Shown: positions 36,288-46,667, numbered from the stretch's first letter. The stretch is 64,000 bases of DNA from Acidobacteria subdivision 2 bacterium RH1 MAG20 (GCA_002197545.1 NFUO01000389.1:11608-75607); one strand, 5' to 3'. Numbers and translations: made by a program. The notes: generated from the sequence alone by a model not told the origin.

Positions 36288-36928
36288 AGTCAGAAGCCAA
36301 CTTCAACTCCATAGCCCGCCCCTACCGCTGGCTCGAATACCTCACCCTGGGCCGCGCCCTCGAACGCTGCCGCCTGCACTTCCTCCCGCTCCTTCTCCAA
36401 CAAAAACGATCCCTGGTTTACGGTGACGGAGACGGCCGTTTCCTCGCCGCTCTCATGGCCGCCAATCCCCATCTCCAGGCTGATGCCGTAGACACCAGCG
36501 CTGTCATGCTCCATCTTCTAAAAAAACGTTGCGAAGCCAGCGTCTCCCGTCTGCAAACCCACCACACCACTGCTCTCACCTTTGCACCGACCGGCCCCTA
36601 CGACCTCGTCGTCACCCATTTCTTCCTCGATTGCCTCACCCAGACTGACCTCGAAATCCTCATCACCCGCATCACCCCCGCCCTCGCACCCGGAGCACTC
36701 TGGCTCGTCTCCGATTTCCGCATCCCACCCGGCTCCATGCGCCTGCCCGCGCAAATCATCGTGCGAGGCCTCTACTTTGCCTTCCGCATCCTCACCGGCC
36801 TCCGCACCGCCCACCTCCCCGACTACGCAACGCCCCTTAATGAAGCAGGGCTAACCCGCATAGCCCACCACCACTCCCTCGCCGGTCTCCTGACAACGGA
36901 GCTCTGGCAAATGAATCGCATTGATTAG
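36284..36928 (+). CDS. class I SAM-dependent methyltransferase
   Basis: 214 aa. The Rossmann fold is visible as SLVYGDGDGRFLAALMAANP (motif I, a variant of DxGxGxG), LQADAVDTSAVMLHLLKKR (motif II) and YDLVVTHFFLDCLTQTDLE (motif IV). Substrate unknown; coupling to the UbiA-like gene hints at a lipid or quinone-like substrate. Confidence 0.8.
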   Translation: MKSEANFNSIARPYRWLEYLTLGRALERCRLHFLPLLLQQKRSLVYGDGDGRFLAALMAANPHLQADAVDTSAVMLHLLKKRCEASVSRLQTHHTTALTFAPTGPYDLVVTHFFLDCLTQTDLEILITRITPALAPGALWLVSDFRIPPGSMRLPAQIIVRGLYFAFRILTGLRTAHLPDYATPLNEAGLTRIAHHHSLAGLLTTELWQMNRID

Positions 36929-36956
36929 TCGCATAGATGAATAGATCAAGAATCGA

Positions 36957-37751
36957 TCAATTCGGTGAAGGCCGTTCCACAGTATCGACAACGAGAGCTT
37001 CCACTGGCCCTTTGGTCGCTTCCAGCCTGAGCCCAAGCTGCTGCTGGATCGCGGTAAAGAACGGCGGACTGGGCGCATCGTCTGACGCCGCCGGCACGTC
37101 TCCGCCGAACTGAGACTCATCGGGAGCCCACTCCAGATCGAAGTCGTACTTTCCGGAAAGTCCGGTTTTATTCACAACTGGGCGATCGAGGATAGCTCGC
37201 TGCATCAATGAAGCAAACTCGCCCATGCTCGCATTGCGTGCCGGCAGCAAAATGCGCTGCGGGTAGACCGTACTGATAAGCGCCGCAGGATCATCCGCAG
37301 CCGCCATGCTTTTTTTCAGCTTTGGTCCATTCTTTGCGACACTGAGCACATAGATCGAGAACTTCTTTTGTTCGCGATGAAACGTCAGTTTGAACCGGTC
37401 AGCCAAAAGACTGCGAAGCATCGACATCTGCTGATCGCGGTTGGGCCGGACATCGCCGGGCGTCACGGCAGCGATGTCATAGTGATCCGACCCGATCCAT
37501 GCCGGACCGCCGGAGATGGTCTGAGGATTGAGATCATAAGCGGCCGCAATCAGCAACTTCAAGGTGTAATCCTTCTCGATAAACCGATTGTTACCCTGCA
37601 TGGTGATGTACCGGCTCGCCTTTTTATCAGGCTCGACCGGCTTGATGGTCGCCACTTCAAATGTGTCGAATGTCGGGCGAGGAGCCGGAGGCTGCGCGGG
37701 CATCCCACAAGCCGAGAGAATCAGAGCCGCCACCACGATTTGTTGGACCAT
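36957..37751 (-). CDS. TIGR03435 family exported protein
   Basis: 264 aa with a signal region (VAALILSACGMPAQPP). The family signature is clear: FEVATIKPVEPD near residue 30, the DYTLKLLIAAAYDLNPQTISGG and IGSDHYDIAAVTPGD stretch, then QMSMLRSLLADRFKLTFHREQK. This family is strongly expanded in Acidobacteria; its function is unknown. Convergent with the methyltransferase gene (28 bp apart). Confidence 0.88.
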   Translation of the reverse strand: MVQQIVVAALILSACGMPAQPPAPRPTFDTFEVATIKPVEPDKKASRYITMQGNNRFIEKDYTLKLLIAAAYDLNPQTISGGPAWIGSDHYDIAAVTPGDVRPNRDQQMSMLRSLLADRFKLTFHREQKKFSIYVLSVAKNGPKLKKSMAAADDPAALISTVYPQRILLPARNASMGEFASLMQRAILDRPVVNKTGLSGKYDFDLEWAPDESQFGGDVPAASDDAPSPPFFTAIQQQLGLRLEATKGPVEALVVDTVERPSPN

Positions 37752-37987
37752 AACATTGCACCTTCCTCAGGCACATTCAGGTTCGGCCATTTTCTCACAA
37801 GCTCGGTCAAAAAATACTTGCCAGACCGACAAGCCCCGCATCTCCTGCAACGCTACCCACATGCCGTTCCCATTGCATTAGCCCTGCCTTAACCAGTAGG
37901 CTGGTGATGGCTGGGCCGACAACGATGCTACCCATGCAATCATGTCCAGACACTAGAAGCATCCAAAATGAATAAGCCCTACAACAC

Positions 37988-38072
37988 GCGAAAGTGGCGA
38001 AATTGGCAGACGCACCAGACTTAGGATCTGGCGGAGCAATCCGTGGGGGTTCAAGTCCCCCCTTTCGCACCA
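37988..38072 (+). tRNA. tRNA-Leu (anticodon TAG)
   Basis: Acceptor GCGAAAG (37988-37994) pairs with CTTTCGC (38062-38068), followed by an encoded ACCA. The anticodon arm is CCAGA-CTTAGGA-TCTGG with TAG, the long class II variable arm (CGG...CCG) and the T-arm GGGGGTTCAAGTCCCCC are present. 85 nt. Confidence 0.97.
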
Positions 38073-38127
38073 AAAACTTTTCCATCCGCACGACAAAGTA
38101 GTAAAAGCAGTTCCAGAAAGCGATTGA

Positions 38128-38439
38128 ATGAGCCAGCCAAACCAGACGCCCGACCAGCCCGCACTTAAGCTCACCACGACTGAGAACTACCGCGAAGACT
38201 ACGCCAACAGCGTCCAGGTCCGCATGAGCGTCTGGGACTTCTTCCTCGTCTTCGGCACGATGACCCAGGATACCCCCGAGGAACTCCACGTCAAGAACTT
38301 CGAAGGCATCTACCTTAGCCCGCAGCAGGCCAAAGCCCTATGGAACGTCCTCGGCCACAACCTCGCCCAGTACGAACAGGCCTTCGGTCAGATCACGCTG
38401 GAGCAGGTACCCCCTCAACCCAACGGCCCCGTCCACTAA
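38128..38439 (+). CDS. DUF3467 family protein
   Basis: 103 aa, the usual size. The pattern NYREDYANSVQVRMSVWDFFLVFG, then GIYLSPQQAKALWNVLGHNLAQYE and a GQI end match DUF3467, a small beta-sandwich-like family of unknown role that is widespread in bacteria. It lies 55 bp after the tRNA-Leu. Confidence 0.88.
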   Translation: MSQPNQTPDQPALKLTTTENYREDYANSVQVRMSVWDFFLVFGTMTQDTPEELHVKNFEGIYLSPQQAKALWNVLGHNLAQYEQAFGQITLEQVPPQPNGPVH

Positions 38440-38443
38440 GAGA

Positions 38444-40069
38444 GTGCAAACCCCAGGGAAGCCCGACAACGCCAAACCCAGCAACTCCGCACCCGGCGAC
38501 ATCTCCCTCTGGATGCTCTTCCCTCTCTTCTTCGCCGCCATTTACCTCTCGCATCTCACTCTCCTCCGCCTCCCCTACTTCTGGGACGAAGGCGGCTACT
38601 ACATCCCTGCCGCGTGGGACTTCTTCCGCACCGGCAGCCTCATTCCGCAGTCCACCATCACCAACGCCCACCCGCCGCTGCCTTCCATCCTCCTCGCAGC
38701 ATGGTGGCACCTCTCGGGATTCGTCGTCAGCGGCACTCGCACCCTCATCTGCATCGTCAGCGCCTCGGCGCTTCTCGGCGTCTACAAACTCGCAAGAACC
38801 CTCGCCGGCACCGCCACAGCAGCAGTCGTCACCTTGCTCACCGCGGTCTACCCTATCTGGTTCGCGCAAAGCACCCTCGCCCATGCCGACATCTTCGCTG
38901 CCGCCTTCACGCTCTGGGGCCTCACCTTCTACTTCGACCGCGACGAAGCAAACCAGACGACTACAAAGAACCAAATCCTCGCAGCAATCATGTTCTCTCT
39001 CTCCGTCCTCTCCAAGGAGACGGCAATCATCACACCCGTAGCCCTCGCGCTGTGGGAAGCAATCCTCTTCCTCCAAAGTAGTGACGAAGCCCGTCACAAA
39101 CAACCCTCTATAAGCTGGCTGACAGCGCTTCTCTTCCCCCTCGCACCTCTCGTCGCCTGGTACGCCTATCACTATCACCGCACCGGCTTTGTCTTCGGCA
39201 ACCCCGAGTTCCTCCGCTACAACGCAACCGCAAACCTCAGCGCCTACCGCATCGCCCTCTGCCTGTGGCACCGCTTCCTTCATCTGACGACCCACATGAA
39301 CATGTTCGTTCCCGTCGTCGCCACCATCGCCGTCGTCCTGATCCCCGTAATCTCCGCCACCGCTCCTAAGAACATTCACAAGCCGGCGCTCAAAGCCATC
39401 GCCGTCATCCTTCTCGCCAACTGGATAGCCTTCTCCATCCTCGGCGGAGCGCTCCTCACCCGCTACCTGCTGCCGATGTATCCACTGGTGCTGCTCCTCT
39501 GCGTCTCTCTATGGCGTCGCCACCTTCGCCAGTGGTGGCTCATCGCCGCGCTCAGCGCCGCAGCTTTCCTCTCCGCTATCTGGATCAACCCGCCCTACGC
39601 CTTCGCTCCAGAAGACAACCTCACCTACCGCGACATGATCGTCCTGCACCAGCAGGCCGTCCACTTCATCGAACAAAACTACCCTCAGGCCACCGTCCTC
39701 ACCGCATGGCCCGCAACGTCGGAATTGGCCCGGCCCGAGATCGGCTACACCCACCACCCCATCAAGACCGTAGCCATCCCAAATTTCTCCACGGAGCAGA
39801 TGGAGAAAGCCGCCGCTGATCCCGGGGCCTACGACACCGCGCTTATCTTCTCTACCAAGTGGGAGCCGCCACCGGGCACCGTCAATCTCGGCAGGCAAAA
39901 CGAATCCGAAGATACAAAATTCTTCGACTTCCATCACGACATGCATCCCGCAGCCGCCGCAGCCCTCTTACACGGAGAGGTCGTATGGCAGGCGCACCGC
40001 AAAGGCGAGTGGATCGCCGTCCTCCGCTTCTCTCGCATCGTCGATGCCTCACTCACGCTTCCCCGCTAA
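38444..40069 (+). CDS. glycosyltransferase family 39-type membrane protein
   Basis: 541 aa, GTG start 4 nt after the DUF3467 stop. About ten membrane helices. The first periplasmic loop carries YFWDEGGYYIPAAWDFFRTGS with the acidic DE pair of the PMT/ArnT family, and LLTRYLLPMYPLVLLLCVSL lies late. Such enzymes transfer sugars from polyprenyl phosphate to proteins or lipids in the periplasm. Acceptor unknown. Confidence 0.82.
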   Translation: MQTPGKPDNAKPSNSAPGDISLWMLFPLFFAAIYLSHLTLLRLPYFWDEGGYYIPAAWDFFRTGSLIPQSTITNAHPPLPSILLAAWWHLSGFVVSGTRTLICIVSASALLGVYKLARTLAGTATAAVVTLLTAVYPIWFAQSTLAHADIFAAAFTLWGLTFYFDRDEANQTTTKNQILAAIMFSLSVLSKETAIITPVALALWEAILFLQSSDEARHKQPSISWLTALLFPLAPLVAWYAYHYHRTGFVFGNPEFLRYNATANLSAYRIALCLWHRFLHLTTHMNMFVPVVATIAVVLIPVISATAPKNIHKPALKAIAVILLANWIAFSILGGALLTRYLLPMYPLVLLLCVSLWRRHLRQWWLIAALSAAAFLSAIWINPPYAFAPEDNLTYRDMIVLHQQAVHFIEQNYPQATVLTAWPATSELARPEIGYTHHPIKTVAIPNFSTEQMEKAAADPGAYDTALIFSTKWEPPPGTVNLGRQNESEDTKFFDFHHDMHPAAAAALLHGEVVWQAHRKGEWIAVLRFSRIVDASLTLPR

Positions 40070-40093
40070 CGCTCAAGCTCTATACTCGTAGCT

Positions 40094-41791
40094 GTGCTGA
40101 GACCGTTAAACCTGCGCTCGATCCTTTGCAAACAATGGCTGTCCGTAGCACTTATCCTGTGCTGCCTTCAGGGCATCCACAGCTTCGCGCAAACCGCACC
40201 AACTACGCCTGAGCCCGTCGGAAGAGTCGTCCTCGTCCTTCCCTTCGACAACCGCTCAGGGCAGCCAAACCTCGAGTGGATCGGCGACTCTTTCCCGGAC
40301 ACACTGAATCAGCGTCTAGCTTCCTCCGGCTTCCTCACCCTCTCCAGCGACGACCGCCAGTTCGCGCTCGATCATCTCGGCCTCCCGATAGACTTCAAAC
40401 CCACCCGTGCAACAACGATCCATATCGCCCAGACCCTCGACGCCAACTTCGTCATCATAGGCAGCTACACCATCAACCAGGGTCGCATCTCGGTGCAGAC
40501 CCAGGTCCTGAATGTCGACAAGCTGAGCCTGTCGCCACCGCTGACCGACTCCAGCGATCTGCCTCGGCTCTTCGATGTGGAAAACTCCATCGCATGGAAG
40601 ATTGCAAAGTACATCGATCCCCGCTTCAACGTGGCCCAGCAGACCTTTCTCGCCGCCGCCGGAGGCGTTCCCCTCAGCGCATTTGAAAACTACATTCGCG
40701 GCATCAGCACCGCCTCGCCGCAGGAGCAGGCCAAACGCCTGCAGATGGCGGTCGCTCTCGCGCCCAACTATCCTGCCGCTCTGCTTGCCCTGGGAAAAGC
40801 GCAGTACACCCAGCGTGATTACGACCGCGCCGCCGCGACCCTCGCCAAAATCCCTCACACCGACCGTCGCGCGCTTGAGGCCGGTTTCTACCTCGGCCTT
40901 GCGCGATTCAACTCCGGCAAATATGCCGAAGCAGAGGCAGCCTTTGCCTTTGTCGCCAGCCGACTTCCTCTGCCCGAGGTCGTCAACAATCAGGGTGTCG
41001 CCGCCAGCCGACAGGGCCGCAACGCCGTTCCCCTGTTTCAACAGGCATCCACCGCCGACCCCAACGACCCCGACTACCACTACAACCTCGCTGTCTCCCT
41101 GCTGCGCCAGGGCGACTTCGCGGGAGCGAGGCGAGAGGTCGATCAGACCCTGAAACTCCGGCCCACAGATAATGAAGCAGTTCAACTAAAGGCGCGCATC
41201 AACTCCGGTCGGCATCTCACAGCCATTGCGGCAACGAGCGCAGCCACAGCGTCCACGAGCTCCACGAAGACGGGCGCGGCCACCAAGCCAGCAACCACAG
41301 CCGACGACTCCGACTTCGATCCGCTCGAACGCATCCGCAGAACTTACTCCGAGGCTTCCTTCCGGCAGGCAGCCTTCCAGCTCGACCAGATGCGCGCCAT
41401 GCGCCTCGCCAAGCTCCCTCCCGCTCAACAGGCCGCCGAGTACACCCGATCCGGCAACGATTACCTCACCCGTGGCCTCATCCCCGAAGCCGAGCAGGAG
41501 TTCCAGGCCGCCATCACCGCCGACACCTCCAGCGCCGACGCCCACACCGGTCTCGCACAGGTGCGCGAACACACCGGCAACATCGAAGACGCACGCACCG
41601 AGGCGCAGACCTCTCTCAAGCTGCACCCCAACGCCAACGCCTACCTCGTCCTCGCCAAAATTGAACTAGAGGCAAAACAGATGGATGCCTCAGCCTCCGA
41701 TATAAGCAACGCCCTCAAGCTCGACCCCAAAAACCCGGCGGCCCTCGCCATGAAGCAAGCCCTGCAAGCCCGCGGACAGCGCATCCCATGA
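40094..41791 (+). CDS. exported TPR protein with TolB/FlgO-like N-terminal domain
   Basis: 565 aa, GTG start. A signal peptide (WLSVALILCCLQGIHSFAQT) is followed by a domain of the FlgO/TolB-N kind (RVVLVLPFDNRSGQPNLEWIGDSFPDTLNQRL), then TPR repeats (PAALLALGKAQYTQRDYDRA, YHYNLAVSLLRQGDFAGARR, near 470-560 again). A Ser/Thr/Ala-rich linker lies around residues 375-400. Likely a periplasmic scaffold. Its stop overlaps the NfeD start by 4 bp. Confidence 0.8.
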   Translation: MLRPLNLRSILCKQWLSVALILCCLQGIHSFAQTAPTTPEPVGRVVLVLPFDNRSGQPNLEWIGDSFPDTLNQRLASSGFLTLSSDDRQFALDHLGLPIDFKPTRATTIHIAQTLDANFVIIGSYTINQGRISVQTQVLNVDKLSLSPPLTDSSDLPRLFDVENSIAWKIAKYIDPRFNVAQQTFLAAAGGVPLSAFENYIRGISTASPQEQAKRLQMAVALAPNYPAALLALGKAQYTQRDYDRAAATLAKIPHTDRRALEAGFYLGLARFNSGKYAEAEAAFAFVASRLPLPEVVNNQGVAASRQGRNAVPLFQQASTADPNDPDYHYNLAVSLLRQGDFAGARREVDQTLKLRPTDNEAVQLKARINSGRHLTAIAATSAATASTSSTKTGAATKPATTADDSDFDPLERIRRTYSEASFRQAAFQLDQMRAMRLAKLPPAQQAAEYTRSGNDYLTRGLIPEAEQEFQAAITADTSSADAHTGLAQVREHTGNIEDARTEAQTSLKLHPNANAYLVLAKIELEAKQMDASASDISNALKLDPKNPAALAMKQALQARGQRIP

Positions 41792-43116
41792 AGACCTCGT
41801 CGAAATTCGTCTTCGCACTCTTCCTTCTCTTCAATGCGCTCCCCTGCCTGCTGCCCAAAGCCGCATTCGCCGATACCGCAAAGCCCATCGTCGTCAAACT
41901 CACCATCCACGACACTGTCCAGCCCATCACCGCTGACTACCTGCAACGCGGCCTCGATGAAGCAGGGCGCCTTCACGCCAGCGCAGTCCTCATCTCTCTG
42001 GGCACCCCCGGCGGACTTCTCGAATCGACCCGCGTCATGGTCGAAGCCATCGAAAGATCCCCCGTGCCCGTCATCGTCTATATCTCTCCCGCGGGCAGCC
42101 GCGCCGGTTCAGCCGGATTCTTCTTGCTCGAAGCGGCAGACATAGCAGCCATGGCCCCCGGAACCAACGCCGGAGCCTCCCACCCCGTCACCGAGGGCGC
42201 ACAGCCCGACGCCATCCTCAAACAGAAGATAGAAAACGACGCCGCAGCCTTCATTCGCTCCTTCGTCTCGCGCCGCGGGCGCAACGTGCAGGCCGCCGAA
42301 GACGCCGTTCGCAACTCCAAGTCCTACAGCGACGAAGAAGCCCTCAATCTCAAGCTGATCGACCTCGTCTCCCCTAGCGACCAGGCGCTTCTGGCCGCCC
42401 TCGACGGCCGCCAGATCAAGCGCTTCGACGGCAGCACTGAAACCCTGCATCTCCACGGAGCGACCATCACCGCAGTCCCGCCCTCCCTGCGCGAACGCCT
42501 CCTCACCCGACTGACCGACCCCAACCTCGCCGTCCTCCTCCTCGTCCTCGGCGGCCTGCTCATCTATCTCGAATTCAACGTACCCGGCACCGTCGTTCCC
42601 GGCTCTCTCGGAACGCTCCTCGTCCTGCTCAGCCTCTTCGGCCTGAACCTCCTTCCTATCCGGCACACAGCTGTCCTGCTACTCATCGCAGCCGTCGTGC
42701 TCATGGTGCTTGAGACCAAATTTGCCAGCCACGGCATACTCGCTCTCGCCGGCACCATCTCGCTTGTCTTCGGACTAGCAACCCTGGTCAATGCGCCCAT
42801 CGCCGAGATGCAGGTACACACCGGCACTGCCCTCGGCGCAGGCATCGGCTTCGGAGCTATCTCGTTCGGCCTCGCCTGGATAGCCCTCCGCGCCCGCCGC
42901 GGCAAAGTCCTCACTGGTCCGCAAGCCATGCTCGGAGCCATCGCCATCGCGCAAACGCCGCTCACCCCAAATGGCCAAATAGAGATTCGCGGCGAGCTCT
43001 GGCAGGCCTCCCTGCGAGGCCACGCCTCCCTGCCGGCAGGATCCTCCGTGCTCGTGCGCAGCGTCGAAGGCCTCACCCTCATCGTTGAATCCGCCGGAGA
43101 TTCCACCCCCTCCTGA
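41788..43116 (+). CDS. NfeD/ClpP-class membrane serine protease
   Basis: 442 aa. A signal peptide and an N-terminal ClpP-like domain with GTPGGLLEST and GSRAGSAGFFLLEAAD (serine in the SAGFF context) precede four membrane helices (about residues 235-375) and a C-terminal OB-like NfeD domain (GRGELWQASL-type, here IRGELWQASLRG). The family often works with stomatin-like partners, absent here. Translationally coupled to the TPR gene upstream. Confidence 0.88.
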   Translation: MKTSSKFVFALFLLFNALPCLLPKAAFADTAKPIVVKLTIHDTVQPITADYLQRGLDEAGRLHASAVLISLGTPGGLLESTRVMVEAIERSPVPVIVYISPAGSRAGSAGFFLLEAADIAAMAPGTNAGASHPVTEGAQPDAILKQKIENDAAAFIRSFVSRRGRNVQAAEDAVRNSKSYSDEEALNLKLIDLVSPSDQALLAALDGRQIKRFDGSTETLHLHGATITAVPPSLRERLLTRLTDPNLAVLLLVLGGLLIYLEFNVPGTVVPGSLGTLLVLLSLFGLNLLPIRHTAVLLLIAAVVLMVLETKFASHGILALAGTISLVFGLATLVNAPIAEMQVHTGTALGAGIGFGAISFGLAWIALRARRGKVLTGPQAMLGAIAIAQTPLTPNGQIEIRGELWQASLRGHASLPAGSSVLVRSVEGLTLIVESAGDSTPS

Positions 43117-43199
43117 AGCCCGCCATCTCCTCAACCGGGGTAAACTGAAACCAGCGTCAGTTCTTGCTCAAAAGTATTGCCCAAGGGAGTCTCGTCTCG

Positions 43200-43880
43200 A
43201 TGTTGAATGTGTCCCGCCTGTCCTGTGTCTGGAGTGTCCTGTTTTGCCTGTTCGCAACCCTGGCAGCACCAACCGCAAAAGCCCAGTCCCCGGCGCTCGC
43301 CAACCAGCTCTCCCGCATCGACTTCGGCATCAGCGGCATTGGCTTGTTCAACGGCAGCGGCAGCGGCGTCCCCCCCAGCGGCCCCGTCACTCAGACGGTA
43401 AAGCTGCAAACCAGCAATACCGTGGGAGCTTTACTCACCCTGCGTTACATCAAGTCTCCGCTGCTGGGTTTTGAAGGCAACTACAGCTACGCCCGCTACA
43501 CAGAGAACTTCACTCCCCTGGGCAATCCCAACTCCGGCGGTACCGCGACCGGCGGCATCCAGACCAACGCCTCGGAATACACAGTCGGTTATGTAGCCCA
43601 TACGCCAAAGTTGTTCAATGTTGAGCCATTCCTCGCAGGGGGCCTCGGAACCACCGCATTTCGACCCACCCCCCAGGGCGGCCAGCAACTCAACACCCAG
43701 GCCCGCATGACGTACTACTACTCCATTGGTGCAGAGAGCACATTCGGCCCCCACTTCGGCCTCCGCGCCCAGTTCCGGCAAGCCTTCTTCATGGCGCCCG
43801 ACTTCGGCCAGAACTACCTGACCATCAAGCACCGCACCTCAACCTTCGAACCCGGAATCGGCTTCTACTTCCGCTTCTAA
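43200..43880 (+). CDS. outer-membrane beta-barrel protein
   Basis: About 226 aa from ATG 43200, which has AGGGAG 10 nt upstream; the frame begins at 43164 without support. A signal peptide (WSVLFCLFATLAAPTAKAQ) precedes barrel strands (RIDFGISGIGLFNGSG, GALLTLRYIKSPLLGFEGNY, EPFLAGGLGTTAF, HFGLRAQFRQAF) and the end GIGFYFRF, a proper C-terminal aromatic residue. Role unknown. Confidence 0.78.
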   Translation: MLNVSRLSCVWSVLFCLFATLAAPTAKAQSPALANQLSRIDFGISGIGLFNGSGSGVPPSGPVTQTVKLQTSNTVGALLTLRYIKSPLLGFEGNYSYARYTENFTPLGNPNSGGTATGGIQTNASEYTVGYVAHTPKLFNVEPFLAGGLGTTAFRPTPQGGQQLNTQARMTYYYSIGAESTFGPHFGLRAQFRQAFFMAPDFGQNYLTIKHRTSTFEPGIGFYFRF

Positions 43881-43900
43881 CTCATCTCCACCGGCACTCT

Positions 43901-43932
43901 CATCCCAGCGAACGCACCCGTTCACTGGGATG
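43901..43932. terminator. hairpin between convergent genes
   Basis: CATCCCAGCGAACG (43901-43914) and CGTTCACTGGGATG (43919-43932) pair with one G-T around CACC, between the barrel gene and nadB. Followed by AAATCTTT on the plus strand, a weak T tract. Confidence 0.65.
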
Positions 43933-43938
43933 AAATCT

Positions 43939-45495
43939 TTACCTCACAAACGCCAACCATCCTGCCGACATCACCGAGTGCCGCGCCACTGCATCCTTTT
44001 CCGGAAAATCATTCCGATAATGCGCTCCCCGGCTCTCCTCTCGCCCCAGCGCCGCAGCCACAATCAGCCCAGCCACTACATGCAGATTGCGAGCCTCCAG
44101 CGCCCGCCGGAACATCCCCCTCGGCATCGTCACCGTCAGCGCATCCAGCCCCCGCCGAGCCTGCTGCAATCCCTCCGCATCCCGCAGCAAACCCGCATCC
44201 TTCCACATCAAATCCCGCAACTCCCCAATCCACCGCTCTGTAGCCGCCTCGCCTGTTGCCCCACCTGCCTCTGGCACTCCCGCCGCCTGTTCTCTGGTTC
44301 CTAGTCCCTGTTCCCTAGTCCCTAGTCCCTGCTTCACCGCCTCCGCCGCCAGCACCCCAAACACCAACCCCTCCAGCAACGAATTACTAGCCAGCCGGTT
44401 CGCTCCATGCACTCCCGTACAAGCCACCTCTCCTGCGGCATATAGTCCCGGCAGCGAAGTCCGCCCATGCACATCCGTCCGCACTCCGCCCATCAGGTAG
44501 TGCGCCGCCGGACGCACCGGAATCAGATCCCGTCCCAACTCCAGCCGATACTTCGCCAGAAACCGCGAGATCCCTGGAAACCGCGCCTGCAGGTCTTTCT
44601 TGATTCCGACGTCACGCATGTCCAGATACACCGGACCATCTATTCCCTCGCGCGTAATCGCCCGCGCCACCACGTCCCTCGGAGCCAGTTCCAGCAGCGG
44701 ATGATACCGCTCCATAAACCGCTCCCCCTTCGCATTGACAAGATACGCGCCCTCACCCCGCAGCGCCTCACTCATCAAAAATCTCGGCGCTCCAGGCACA
44801 CTAAACGCCGTCGGATGAAACTGGTAAAACTCCATATCGCTCACCTCGGCGCCCGCCCGGTAAGCCATCGCAATCCCGTCGCCCGTCGCCACCGCCGGAT
44901 TCGTCGTATCGCTATAAACCTGCCCCGCTCCGCCACTCGCCAGCAGCACCGCCTTCGCCCACACCACGCGCACACCACCCTCACCATCCAGCAGCGTAGC
45001 CCCCACCACGCGCCCATCCTCCACCAGCAGATCGACGCCCGTCGTCCACTCCATCAACTCAATCGAATCCATCTCCCGCACATGCCGCAGCAGCGATACG
45101 GCAATCTCTTTTCCCGTGGCATCTCCATTCGCATGAAGAATCCGCGACCGGCTATGCGCCCCCTCGCGCGTCCGCATCAGCTCGCCATTCTCGCGATCGA
45201 ACTTCGTGCCCCACGCCAGCAATTCCTCCACCCGTCGCGGCCCCTGCTCCACCAGCACCGCCGCCGCCTCGCGATTCACCAACCCATCGCCCGCGCTCAT
45301 CGTGTCTTCCAGATGCAGCGCGACGTCCTCATCCCCACCCATCGCCACCGCAATGCCACCCTGCGCATACGCCGTGTTCGACTCTGCAAGCTCTTCCTTG
45401 GTGACGACCATCACCATGCCCAGCTCTGCCAGGCAAATCGCCGCACTCAGACCCGCAATTCCCGCACCCACTACAAGAAAATCAACTTGTTCCAT
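43939..45495 (-). CDS. nadB: L-aspartate oxidase
   Basis: 518 aa. FAD motif [17 protein letters not shown] at the N-terminus, [17 protein letters not shown], the [12 protein letters not shown] and [17 protein letters not shown] active-site stretches, and [10 protein letters not shown]. It oxidises L-aspartate to iminoaspartate for NAD synthesis. Near the C-terminus (about residues 390-404) a 21-bp tandem repeat adds the heptad GLGTREQ twice in frame. nadA and nadC are not adjacent. Confidence 0.93.
   Translation of the reverse strand: MEQVDFLVVGAGIAGLSAAICLAELGMVMVVTKEELAESNTAYAQGGIAVAMGGDEDVALHLEDTMSAGDGLVNREAAAVLVEQGPRRVEELLAWGTKFDRENGELMRTREGAHSRSRILHANGDATGKEIAVSLLRHVREMDSIELMEWTTGVDLLVEDGRVVGATLLDGEGGVRVVWAKAVLLASGGAGQVYSDTTNPAVATGDGIAMAYRAGAEVSDMEFYQFHPTAFSVPGAPRFLMSEALRGEGAYLVNAKGERFMERYHPLLELAPRDVVARAITREGIDGPVYLDMRDVGIKKDLQARFPGISRFLAKYRLELGRDLIPVRPAAHYLMGGVRTDVHGRTSLPGLYAAGEVACTGVHGANRLASNSLLEGLVFGVLAAEAVKQGLGTREQGLGTREQAAGVPEAGGATGEAATERWIGELRDLMWKDAGLLRDAEGLQQARRGLDALTVTMPRGMFRRALEARNLHVVAGLIVAAALGREESRGAHYRNDFPEKDAVARHSVMSAGWLAFVR
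44287..44328 (-). repeat. 21-bp tandem repeat inside nadB
   Basis: Two 21-bp units (44287-44307, 44308-44328) built on TAGTCCCT/GTTCCCTAG words, the second internally more repetitive. They encode the heptad GLGTREQ twice; the insertion is in frame and in a linker before the C-terminal helical domain. Confidence 0.65.
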
Positions 45496-45549
45496 CCATC
45501 GATGCTACTACTCCAGAATCATCGCCATACGCGATACGATGGAGATACC

Positions 45550-46653
45550 GTGCCCGTCATCTCACTTAAGACGCCCTCCGCCGCTTACGACATCACCATC
45601 GCCTCCGGCCTGCTGCGCACCCTCGCGCCACGCCTCAATAAACTGGCCAAAGGCAAACCCTTCCGCCCCTTCATCGTCACCTCGCCCGAGATCTGGGGCC
45701 TCTGGCACAAACGAGTCCTCGCCTCCTTCAAGCAGCCACCCACCGTCCTCTTCCTTCCCAGCGGCGAAGCGCACAAGCGTCTCTCCAGCGTCGAATCGCT
45801 CGCCCAGCAACTGGCCACCGCCGGGGCCGACCGCGACTCGCTGCTCATCGCCTTCGGTGGCGGCGTCATCGGAGATGTCACCGGCTTCCTCGCCGCCATC
45901 TACATGCGCGGCATCCCCTACGTCCAGATCCCCACCACCCTGCTCGCCCAGGTCGACTCCTCCATCGGCGGCAAAACCGGAGTCAACCTCGCCACCGGGA
46001 AAAACCTCGTCGGCAGCTTCAACCATCCCCTCGCTGTCCTCGCCGACACTGACCTTCTCGCCACTCTGCCGCCCGCCCAGCTCCGCGCCGGGCTGCAGGA
46101 GTCCATCAAAGCCGGAATCATCCGCGATCCAAAACTCTTCCGCTACCTCGAGCAAAACGCCGAAGCCGTCCTCAAAGGAGACGCCAAAGCCCTCACCCAC
46201 GTCGTCACCGCCAGCGTCCGCGTCAAGGCCGACGTCGTCGCCAACGACGAGCGCGAATCCGGCCTGCGCATGATCCTCAACTACGGCCACACCATTGGCC
46301 ACGCCATCGAGGCCGCCACCCGCTACAAGCAGCTCCTCCACGGCGAAGCCGTAGGCTGGGGCTCCATCGCCGCCACCCACCTCGGCCTGTCGCGTAAACT
46401 CATCACGCAGGCGCAGTCCGACCGCATCATCGCCCTCATCCTCCGCTACAGCCCGCTCTCGCCTTTCAAAGCCACAGCCGCAAAACTAGTAGCCCTCACC
46501 TCCGGCGACAAGAAGAACCGCAGCGGCACCCTATCCTTCATCCTGCCCACCGGCATCGGCACCGTGAAGATCGTCCGCGATGTGACTCAACCCGAACTCC
46601 TCGCCGCCACCGAATCCATGCTCGCCTTGATGCGAACTGTTCACGCGTCGTGA
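45550..46653 (+). CDS. aroB: 3-dehydroquinate synthase
   Basis: 367 aa from GTG 45550, with GGAG 5 nt upstream. The upstream frame to 44467 lies antisense to nadB and is spurious. Signatures: [65 protein letters not shown] and [11 protein letters not shown]. The enzyme makes 3-dehydroquinate in the shikimate pathway; aroC lies 8 kb away in a different operon. Its end touches the small membrane protein gene. Confidence 0.95.
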   Translation: MPVISLKTPSAAYDITIASGLLRTLAPRLNKLAKGKPFRPFIVTSPEIWGLWHKRVLASFKQPPTVLFLPSGEAHKRLSSVESLAQQLATAGADRDSLLIAFGGGVIGDVTGFLAAIYMRGIPYVQIPTTLLAQVDSSIGGKTGVNLATGKNLVGSFNHPLAVLADTDLLATLPPAQLRAGLQESIKAGIIRDPKLFRYLEQNAEAVLKGDAKALTHVVTASVRVKADVVANDERESGLRMILNYGHTIGHAIEAATRYKQLLHGEAVGWGSIAATHLGLSRKLITQAQSDRIIALILRYSPLSPFKATAAKLVALTSGDKKNRSGTLSFILPTGIGTVKIVRDVTQPELLAATESMLALMRTVHAS

Positions 46654-46667
46654 ATCGGAGGGCAGTC

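Noticed and set aside
44467..45549. Long open frame continuing upstream of aroB (total 728 codons)
   Set aside because: The first 360 codons are antisense to nadB, have Arg/His/Pro-rich composition without domain pattern, and aroB has a good ribosome site at its GTG 45550.
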